NCBI RefSeq assembly: GCF_003205875.1
Contig: NZ_PUBZ01000054.1
Span: forward strand, 1-64,000
Direction of reading: 5' to 3'
Length of the DNA: 64,000 nucleotides
DNA from: Herpetosiphon llansteffanensis
GTDB lineage: Bacteria; Chloroflexota; Chloroflexia; Chloroflexales; Herpetosiphonaceae
This document shows positions 57,670 through 64,000 of this stretch, piece by piece. Both the position numbers and the translations under genes were made by a program. Each line of letters begins with the position of its first letter. Position 1 is the stretch's first letter. Below the pieces are notes generated by a model. It made no database searches, was not told the DNA's origin, and saw only the letters and a program-made list of their open reading frames with translations.

Positions 57670-57676
57670 GTATCAT

Positions 57677-58582
57677 TTAATAGAAGAGAATATCCCAGTG
57701 GTTGGCAAAATATTCATCAGCATAGATGCTGCCATTGGCATCGCGATATTGGGGAGCGCCATCGCTGCGATTGCCAATTGAGGTATAGCGGGTTGTGATG
57801 TAATTGGTTACGCAGCTCACGCGGCTAATATCGACTTTATAGCCGTTATAGTGGCTATACGTACCGCTTGAGTGGCCAATTTCAGTGCCGCCAGTGACAT
57901 TAAAACTACAGCCTGAAGCCTGCTTAAAGCCAATCACGCCAGTGATCGTGTTGCGGCGAATTTGCTCCAATGAGGTACAGGTGCGGTTGTTACGATCGCT
58001 ACAATTGCCACTCGAAACCACCGGAATGCCAGCAGCACTGAGCATCGCCCGTGCTTCAGCATCGGTCAAATAGGTTGACGTACCACCGCTGGCCGTGCCC
58101 GATAACAAGGCAGCCCACGTATCGCCGCCAACAATGCCATCAGCACCCAAGCCTTTGCTTTGTTGAAAACTGACCACCGCGTTATGCGTGCCAGCGCCAA
58201 ACGCGCCATCGATGCTCAAGCTATAGCCATATTTGTTTTTGAGCTGGCGTTGCAGCGCATTGACGGCGCTGTTCGTATCGCCTTGGCGCACCACAACGAA
58301 CAATTTCTCCCACGATTGCGCCCCAACAATGCCATCGGCGCTAAGGCCATTCGCTTGCTGAAAGCTTTTGACCACCGTTTCGGTGCCTGTGCCAAACGCG
58401 CCGTCAGCAACTACGCTATAGCCGCGAAAACTGAGGCTTGCTTGGAGCGTCACAACATTTTCGCCGCTATCGCCTTTGCGCACGATCGGCCACGAACGCG
58501 CAGCAGCAGCTTGGGGATAAAAAAAGGGCAGGGCCAACACCAATAATGCCAACATTCCGATCGTCGTCCGCATTCGTTGCAT
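57677..58582 (-). CDS. Secreted peptidoglycan-binding, M15-like peptidase
   Basis: A 301-residue exported protein with a signal peptide (about 1-28), two peptidoglycan-binding repeats (LQASLSFRGYSV..DGAFGTGTETVVKSFQ and LQRQLKNKYGYSL..DGAFGAGTHNAVVSFQ) and a C-terminal domain with SHYNGYKVDIS, similar to the HxxGxxxD metal motif of M15/VanY-type peptidases, and a late NHWDI. It would act on the cell wall outside. AGGAG precedes the ATG. The catalytic assignment is an inference from two motifs. Confidence 0.75.
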   Translation of the reverse strand: MQRMRTTIGMLALLVLALPFFYPQAAAARSWPIVRKGDSGENVVTLQASLSFRGYSVVADGAFGTGTETVVKSFQQANGLSADGIVGAQSWEKLFVVVRQGDTNSAVNALQRQLKNKYGYSLSIDGAFGAGTHNAVVSFQQSKGLGADGIVGGDTWAALLSGTASGGTSTYLTDAEARAMLSAAGIPVVSSGNCSDRNNRTCTSLEQIRRNTITGVIGFKQASGCSFNVTGGTEIGHSSGTYSHYNGYKVDISRVSCVTNYITTRYTSIGNRSDGAPQYRDANGSIYADEYFANHWDILFY

Positions 58583-58800
58583 TGCTAGCTCCTAAGGCTC
58601 GGCGATTGGCTGAACGCAGCAAGCAGATAGTTTTTGGGCTGAATTTTGGGGAAACTCACTGCCGAATCGGCCAATCCGAGGCTGTGGTGGATTGATGCAG
58701 CCTAGTATACCATTCTTGGGAATCAAGGCAGCAACAATTGACAAGCAGCCCTACAATCTGCATAGTAACCAAAAGCGTTTGTAGCATTGAGGGAATATGG

Positions 58801-59769
58801 ATGCTTACATTCTATCAACAGGCTTTTGAAAAACTTAAGCTCTCGCCAGCGCAATCGTGGCCAGAAAGCACCTATTTTCGTGCGCCATATAAGCCATTCA
58901 TGCTGCTTGCCGTCAGCGATTTAATAGCAACAGGCACAATTACGCACAATTTTATCGAATATTCCGATCTGCTGCTTGAAACCTTCGACCGCTATTGGCA
59001 GATGTTGTTTGATTCGACAAAATTAGCCAATCCAATCCAGCCATTTTTCTACCTGCGAAGCGAAGGTTTTTGGCATTTGCAAGCCCAACCAGGCATGGAG
59101 CAACGATTAGCAGCGACAACCGACATCAAAACGATCGGCCAATTAAAGCAACTTGTGGTTGGCGCAAAACTTGATCAAGCATTATTTGACTTGCTCCAAC
59201 AGCCATTTGCCCGCGAACAACTACGCCAAAGCTTAATTCAACCCTATTTCATGCGCGAATTACAGCCAGCGCTCGCCACAATTGGCCAAATGAATACGGC
59301 CATTTTCAGCTATGCTGATCTTTTAGTTGAGCACAGCCAGCGCACATTTCGCGAAATTCCAGCAATCGATACGCCCTATCTGGTCGAAGTTCGCTCGAGC
59401 GCTTTTCGGCGGGTCGTTGTGCCAAATTATGATTATTGTTGTGCAATTTGTGGTATTCGGATTATCACTCCAGAGGGTCGCAGCGCCGTTGAGGCTGCAC
59501 ATATTATTCCGTGGAGCAAAAGCTACAACGATGATCCACGCAATGGAGTGTCGTTATGTGGCTTACACCATTGGCTGTTCGATCAAGGCTTATTGACGAT
59601 CACGCCAAACTATCAGATCCAAATCTCACGCCTAGTTGCTGAGCAACCAGCAGCCAATCAAGCGGTATTGATGTTTGCTCAGCAGCCAATCCAATTGCCC
59701 CAGCAAAAGCAGCTTTATCCAAACCAAATAGCCCTAGATTGGCATAATCAGCATGTTTACCGCCGATAA
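58801..59769 (+). CDS. HNH endonuclease with SBD-like N terminus
   Basis: A 322-residue protein. The HNH nuclease domain (about 213-265) has CAICG, AHIIPWS, NDDPRNGVSLCGLHHWLFDQG. The N-terminal half (1-90) has RAPYKPFMLLAVSDLIATG, an aromatic helix EYSDLLLETFDRYW and PFFYLRSEGFWHL; this order and the aromatic/basic spacing resemble the sulphur-binding domain of ScoMcrA-type enzymes, which recognise phosphorothioated DNA. I start at ATG 58801 (GAGGG upstream); a longer frame begins at 58738. It would be a modification-dependent restriction enzyme. The HNH call is firm, the SBD call is moderate. Confidence 0.82.
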   Translation: MLTFYQQAFEKLKLSPAQSWPESTYFRAPYKPFMLLAVSDLIATGTITHNFIEYSDLLLETFDRYWQMLFDSTKLANPIQPFFYLRSEGFWHLQAQPGMEQRLAATTDIKTIGQLKQLVVGAKLDQALFDLLQQPFAREQLRQSLIQPYFMRELQPALATIGQMNTAIFSYADLLVEHSQRTFREIPAIDTPYLVEVRSSAFRRVVVPNYDYCCAICGIRIITPEGRSAVEAAHIIPWSKSYNDDPRNGVSLCGLHHWLFDQGLLTITPNYQIQISRLVAEQPAANQAVLMFAQQPIQLPQQKQLYPNQIALDWHNQHVYRR

Positions 59770-59850
59770 AGCTGCACGATCCACATTTGTGCCATAGGTC
59801 GTTGCTAAAGTAGCTCCAACAATCAGTTGAAGTATTGAAGGAGTTCAGCG

Positions 59851-60612
59851 ATGCAACGTTTTCTTGGTTTTATGTTAATCAGCCTACTCTTGCTGGCATG
59901 TGGTCAAACGACTGGTCAAAACATTGAATCAGCGGCGAATGAAATCCAAGTGGCGCAAGCAGTGCCAACCGACAAACCAACGCCAAAACCGACTGCCAAG
60001 CCACGTCCAACCAATACGCCGCGCCCAACGGCCAAGCCCAAGCCAACGCGCACACCACGCCCAACGGCGACCGCCACGCCTATTCCAGAGCCAGTGATCT
60101 TGACAGGGGTTGGCCAAACCGTCACCGATGCGTTTATGCCGCCTAGTCCAGTCAGCATTATCAAATTAACCCATACTGGCCGTCGCAACTTTATCGTCAA
60201 AGCCTATACCGATGGCGGCGATGAAAGCTATTTGGTCAACGAAATTGGCAATTACACTGGTTCGCGCGTGCTTTACGGCGATAGCAGCAGCTTTTTGGAA
60301 ATCAATGCAGATGGCGAATGGACTGCTGAAATTGTGCCAATTGGCTTTGAAGCAGCAGCCGCCAATGGCTTCAGCGGCACAGGCGATATGGTCAGCGGCC
60401 TGTTTATGCCCAGCAAAGAAGGGCCGATTCCATTCCAATTTAGCCACAATGGCGATAGCAACTTTATCGTTCAAGTTACCTGCCAAGGTGGCATGGATTA
60501 TGCCCAAAACGAAATTGGCGCAGTTGATGGCTCGGCAATCGTCAAATTCAGCGAAGGCCCATGTTTGTGGGATGTGCAGGCCGATGGCGCTTGGACAATT
60601 AGCCCGAAATAA
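59851..60612 (+). CDS. Lipoprotein with Pro/Thr linker and two repeats
   Basis: A 253-residue protein with a lipoprotein signal (LLLLACGQ), then a long Pro/Thr/Lys-rich linker (about 40-85) with repeating PTPKPTAKPRPT-type units, and two similar beta domains of about 75 residues. They share SNFIVQV/RNFIVKA, a NEIG(N/A) turn and a final DGEWT/DGAWT. This is a surface-exposed anchor with two beta domains; no enzyme motif. GAAGGAG precedes the ATG. Confidence 0.8.
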   Translation: MQRFLGFMLISLLLLACGQTTGQNIESAANEIQVAQAVPTDKPTPKPTAKPRPTNTPRPTAKPKPTRTPRPTATATPIPEPVILTGVGQTVTDAFMPPSPVSIIKLTHTGRRNFIVKAYTDGGDESYLVNEIGNYTGSRVLYGDSSSFLEINADGEWTAEIVPIGFEAAAANGFSGTGDMVSGLFMPSKEGPIPFQFSHNGDSNFIVQVTCQGGMDYAQNEIGAVDGSAIVKFSEGPCLWDVQADGAWTISPK

Positions 60613-60618
60613 AGCAAA

Positions 60619-60648
60619 AGCCCACAGATCGCGACTGATCTGTGGGCT
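60619..60648. terminator. Strong terminator between convergent genes
   Basis: AGCCCACAGATC and GATCTGTGGGCT form a 12-bp perfect stem with a 6-base loop. It lies 6 bases after the lipoprotein stop and 6 bases from the stop of the SAVED gene, and can serve both. Confidence 0.85.
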
Positions 60649-60653
60649 AGGCT

Positions 60654-63600
60654 TTAATTCTGTTTAATCAAGCACGAAGGAATATATTCAGCCCGATCAT
60701 TCATAAATTCATAGCATTGAATCGGCGTACACGCATTTAATTCTTGGCCAACGAAGACCGCCAAAGCCACTGGCAACGCATAGAAGAAATGCCAAACATT
60801 ACGGCGTGACATTGTGTCGCGATGGGTGCGCAATAATTGGCCAAATTGGTTGGCAATTGCTGAAGCCGAGCGACCATCGTCGCCAATGGTTACTGCGTTA
60901 AATCCAGGTTCAGTTACGCTATAGCCAAAAAACGGTAAGTCCGACAATTCATGATCTTCAATATATTCTTGAGCCGCAAAATATACATTCCGCGCTACAC
61001 TTAAACCGACAATCGCGTCTTGTTTAGGATCAGCAATTGTTGGCAGATCAAGCTTTGGCAGGCTTTCAGCAGCAGGGTTATTATGATTCTGCCACCATTC
61101 AGTTGTTTGCAAGTCAAACGAGGTTTTGGCCCGTTGTTCATAGGCCACTCGTAGCTCAAAATTAGCAGTGCTAGAGAAAACCGCCCCAAACGCCATTGCC
61201 ACCGACAAACGACTATTCATTGGTCGAATAGCAAGTCGTTTGGCTACTGAGGTATTTAATACTTCACGTAGATCATATAAGGCCTGCATTAACGACTCCC
61301 AATCAGCAGGTTCAAAACCCAATTTACGCGTATCAATACAAAGAAGTGCAGGTTGATCATATTCTGCTTGTTGATAGCTAAAAATATCGATATCGAGAGA
61401 TTTTTGCGAATCCCAATCTTCAAGGAATGGTTCTAATACATCTTCTAAGATTGTTTTAGCTAATTGATTAGGCATTAATGTAGAATCAAGCAATTGAACT
61501 TGTTCAATATACTTACCAAAAATCTGCTCAAGTTCACCAAACATGAAGCTATTATCAACAAGATACAGCTGATGAGAAGCATCTGCATCAAGGTAGTCAA
61601 GATACGGCTGAAGCGCTGATCGATTCGTTCTTAAAAGTTCAGTTCCAATCAGCGCTGACGCAATTGTAAATTTGGTTTGGCTATGGAATTCTTGGGCGGT
61701 GTTGGCTCGAATAACCCGCAAACCACGTAGTTGCAACTGGAGCGCGATTGGATCGAGCGTTGGATGTTCATCAATCACCAGCCACATGCTTGGCACAAGC
61801 TCCGGTTTCGGTGCGAGGTTCGCCGCTGCCAAAGGCGACAATTGGCCTTCGATGTGGGTAATTTGGGCATTAGTTTCGCTCATTTGGTTAATTAATTGCA
61901 ATGGAGCTGCCATCAACCCACCATACTGGGCCGTTTGCAACTCCAGAGTAGCCTTATTGCGCTTATAGACCGCTAATAGTTGCAGAAGATGTTCTTGATC
62001 AGTCAACAGAAACTCCTTCTTTAGAGCACGAACAATACGAAACCCAAGATTAGGTAATTGACGATTAGCAATGTTTGATTCTAATGATAAATCCTGAGCT
62101 TTTACAGTATCTGCAATAGATAATTTATTGTCCTGAGATTCATGAACTACTTTAGCAAAAGACTGATGCGTATCCCGTATTTGCTGCAATGACTCACGAA
62201 ATGAACCTCCTGCCGTGTAGAAGGATAAAACATCAGCATTTTCAGAATTTGTTGAAGTCCACTCCCAAACATTTCCAAAGATATCAAAGACTTCTACATT
62301 TTCGTGAAGCCCAGAAAAACAATTTATACAATATGGATAATCAAATAATGTTGATATATCTTTGAGTTGCATTAATTTTGATGGATCATTAATATCTGGA
62401 TACTCATGATCCATCATATTGATCCATTCTTCTAGACTTAGTAAGCGAATTTCTTCAGTTGAATCGAGCCAACCTTGCTCATTTCCTTTATTACTTAACC
62501 AGTTACAATATGCTTCAGCTTCGTAGTAAGAAATTCCTACAACAGGCTGTAGATCATGATTATAGCCGTAGTGAAACCAATACTTTGGATAATTCCACAA
62601 TCCAATACTACCTCTCTCAAATAAAGCTTTATCTTCAAAACGAACTTGTTGCTCCTTTAAGAATACTTTCCCTTTTTCTGACCAAAATTGCAGTTTATTA
62701 TATGCATTATCATCAATAAAGCGCTTGAAATCGGCATTTGATATTAAGTATCTTGAAATAGAAATATTATTTGTATTAAATAAATAATTATCAATTTGTT
62801 CTTTCTTCAATTTAATCTCATTAATAAAATATATTGGAAAAATTTTAATATAATTATCGCTAAATAAAAAATCATCTTTCATAAAGTTACTATATTCAAC
62901 CATCAATGAATAATTTCTTGCTAAAAATGAACTTTCATCAGATATATTCTTTATATTAATAAAAATATTATTCTTTATAATAATTTCATATATATCTTTA
63001 TTAATTAACATCCTTGATTCTATTGACTCACTATACAGTAATTTATATAAATAATTATTATCTTTCGATTTGTATATAATATATTCAATAAATATCTTAT
63101 TTAAATAGTAAACATCATTTATTTCTTTAATAAAATTAAGTTCTTCTGCCAATTTCAGCAACTTATTTACTTCTTTTTTAATAATTTTCGCTTTTCTATT
63201 AACTATATCTACAATATTGCCTTCGGTATATTCGTAAACTACTTTCTCAGAATCAAAATATAACAAATTAACAAATTCAATAATCTTATCTATAATTTCT
63301 TTTTTAATAAATCTATCTATATCTATATTCTCAAATAGTACACTATAATCATCACTTATAATCTTAATATCATTTCTACAGTGTATTAAATTATCAATAA
63401 CTAAATCATAACATTCATAATATTTTCTATTATTAGTTCTTATAGAATCATAGTAATAAGCAATATTAATATCCAATTTATTTAGCATTAATAAATATTC
63501 ACTACTTATTTCAATAAAATATATCTCTGAATTTACATCAATTTCATCTATCTTATTAATTTTAAATGAATATAATTGCGATTTTGTTTTATTAATTTCA

Positions 63601-63755
63601 TCAATTTCGTTGATAATTGAATTATTTAGTTGTATATCTATATTTATTCCAAGTTTACTTCTTTGAAGTTCATACACACGAAGATTATTTTCATGAACCC
63701 GCAATCTATCCTTAAGATTCTGTATTTCTTGTTGAGTCATATCCATATTAGCCAT
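60654..63755 (-). CDS. SUMF1-like and SAVED-domain CRISPR-associated effector candidate
   Basis: A 1033-residue protein. Residues 10-62 form a helical module with an LxVYELQ...G start; residues 330-580 are a SUMF1/formylglycine-generating-enzyme-like fold (PVVGISYYEAEAYCNWL, then FGNVWEWT, AGGSF and NLGFRIVR), without the active-site cysteines of true FGE. Residues 588-642 repeat the first helical module. Residues about 655-790 look Rossmann-like and 795-1030 match a SAVED domain (DAIVGLSVARN, FFYALPVALAVFVGQELN, IQCYEF). SAVED domains bind cyclic (oligo)nucleotides. The 5' two-thirds is strongly AT-rich, unlike the rest of the window. AGAGGATG precedes the ATG. It is divergent from the cmr2-like gene, 103 bases away. 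Role as an ancillary effector is an inference. Confidence 0.82.
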   Translation of the reverse strand: MANMDMTQQEIQNLKDRLRVHENNLRVYELQRSKLGINIDIQLNNSIINEIDEINKTKSQLYSFKINKIDEIDVNSEIYFIEISSEYLLMLNKLDINIAYYYDSIRTNNRKYYECYDLVIDNLIHCRNDIKIISDDYSVLFENIDIDRFIKKEIIDKIIEFVNLLYFDSEKVVYEYTEGNIVDIVNRKAKIIKKEVNKLLKLAEELNFIKEINDVYYLNKIFIEYIIYKSKDNNYLYKLLYSESIESRMLINKDIYEIIIKNNIFINIKNISDESSFLARNYSLMVEYSNFMKDDFLFSDNYIKIFPIYFINEIKLKKEQIDNYLFNTNNISISRYLISNADFKRFIDDNAYNKLQFWSEKGKVFLKEQQVRFEDKALFERGSIGLWNYPKYWFHYGYNHDLQPVVGISYYEAEAYCNWLSNKGNEQGWLDSTEEIRLLSLEEWINMMDHEYPDINDPSKLMQLKDISTLFDYPYCINCFSGLHENVEVFDIFGNVWEWTSTNSENADVLSFYTAGGSFRESLQQIRDTHQSFAKVVHESQDNKLSIADTVKAQDLSLESNIANRQLPNLGFRIVRALKKEFLLTDQEHLLQLLAVYKRNKATLELQTAQYGGLMAAPLQLINQMSETNAQITHIEGQLSPLAAANLAPKPELVPSMWLVIDEHPTLDPIALQLQLRGLRVIRANTAQEFHSQTKFTIASALIGTELLRTNRSALQPYLDYLDADASHQLYLVDNSFMFGELEQIFGKYIEQVQLLDSTLMPNQLAKTILEDVLEPFLEDWDSQKSLDIDIFSYQQAEYDQPALLCIDTRKLGFEPADWESLMQALYDLREVLNTSVAKRLAIRPMNSRLSVAMAFGAVFSSTANFELRVAYEQRAKTSFDLQTTEWWQNHNNPAAESLPKLDLPTIADPKQDAIVGLSVARNVYFAAQEYIEDHELSDLPFFGYSVTEPGFNAVTIGDDGRSASAIANQFGQLLRTHRDTMSRRNVWHFFYALPVALAVFVGQELNACTPIQCYEFMNDRAEYIPSCLIKQN

Positions 63756-63791
63756 ACGCTAACATCCTCTAACTAAACCAAAAAACAACTC

Positions 63792-63821
63792 TTGCCTAGC
63801 ATGGGGTTGCATTGCTATAAT
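63792..63821 (+). promoter_or_regulatory. Promoter of the cmr2-like gene, possibly overlapping a reverse promoter
   Basis: TTGCCT (63792-63797), 18 bases, TATAAT (63816-63821). The TATAAT sits in GCTATAATAGC, a near-palindrome, so the minus strand carries TATTAT in the same place and could serve the SAVED gene. Sequence reading only. Confidence 0.5.
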
Positions 63822-63858
63822 AGCGCAGAGTTCCCCGTTTGCCTAGAGGAGTGTTGCA

Positions 63859-64000
63859 ATGAATCGATCGCTGTTGTTGATCGCCCTAGGGCCAGTTCAA
63901 GAATTTATTGAGCAGGCACGGCGTACCCGCGATGTTTGGTTTGGTTCGTGGGTGCTCAGTCATCTTTCTAAAAAGGTCGCCCAAACCCTGCCCCGCGAAG
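63859..64000 (+). CDS. cmr2: Cmr2/Cas10-like type III-B CRISPR protein, N-terminal fragment
   Basis: Only 47 codons are inside the window, and the gene continues beyond it. They read LLLIALGPVQEFIEQARRTR then DVWFGSWVLSHL, which matches the conserved start of Cmr2, the Cas10-family subunit of type III-B CRISPR complexes (a GPVQ.FI..ARRTRD.W.GS..LS.L pattern). In known systems this subunit makes cyclic oligoadenylate when target RNA is bound. AGAGGAG precedes the ATG. No other cas gene and no CRISPR array is in the window, so completeness and subtype cannot be judged. Confidence 0.8.
   Translation, partial: MNRSLLLIALGPVQEFIEQARRTRDVWFGSWVLSHLSKKVAQTLPRE

Noticed and set aside
60654-63755. 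The SUMF1-like domain as an active formylglycine-generating enzyme
   Set aside because: The C-terminal RGGSF/GFR region is present but the active-site cysteines were not found; the fold may be used for binding.

Overview
The window looks like a chromosomal segment of a filamentous Chloroflexota bacterium, most likely Herpetosiphon or a close relative. This is inferred from moderate G+C, many multi-domain sensor kinases and receivers, histidine-utilisation genes, a carotenoid-type desaturase, HEAT-repeat and lipoprotein genes, and many intergenic tandem heptamer repeats. No rRNA operon, prophage or insertion sequence was seen.

Layout. 1-13.6 kb: uridine kinase, a double GNAT protein, a caspase-like peptidase, three tandem paralogous FAD oxidoreductases, a PfpI protein, Nudix, small proteins, tRNA-Ser, a lone receiver, TetR, an MBL hydrolase and PepA. 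14-30 kb: urocanate hydratase, a GGDEF/EAL protein, globin, Tgt, RlmD, a site-2 protease with CBS domains, a VKOR-DsbA pair, a carotenoid-type desaturase, a WYL regulator and imidazolonepropionase. 30-38.3 kb: a 7TM histidine kinase with a receiver and a receiver-adenylate cyclase, FolC, a NarL-type kinase and an ECF sigma factor. 38.4-42.2 kb: an antitoxin-Doc-Doc operon, TrpG/PabA, a universal stress protein and a Na/Pi-type transporter. 42.8-52.8 kb: two more kinases, a 2Fe-2S ferredoxin, a second MBL hydrolase, an M1 lipoprotein peptidase, a repeat-rich tail-anchored protein, a receiver and an OYE-like protein. 53-57.6 kb: a 1294-residue NTPase-like/HEAT protein translationally coupled to a membrane-anchored receiver-HTH protein. 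57.7-64 kb: a secreted M15-like peptidase, then a defence-like segment.

The most interesting part is the right end. A 1033-residue protein (60654..63755, minus) carries a formylglycine-generating-enzyme-like (SUMF1) domain in its middle and what reads as a SAVED cyclic-nucleotide sensor at its C terminus. It is transcribed divergently, 103 bp away, from a gene whose first 47 codons read as Cmr2/Cas10, the type III-B CRISPR polymerase. This suggests a type III CRISPR system with a SUMF1-SAVED ancillary effector answering cyclic oligoadenylate. Next to it is an HNH endonuclease whose N-terminal half resembles the phosphorothioate-DNA-binding domain of ScoMcrA-type enzymes. The rest of the CRISPR locus lies outside the window.

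A second theme is intergenic: gaps near 0, 9.6, 13.8, 35.5, 39.5 and 42.4 kb hold degenerate heptanucleotide arrays, sometimes with 8- and 9-nt periodic arrays. They resemble cyanobacterial STRR sequences and in two cases supply the stop codon of a neighbouring gene.
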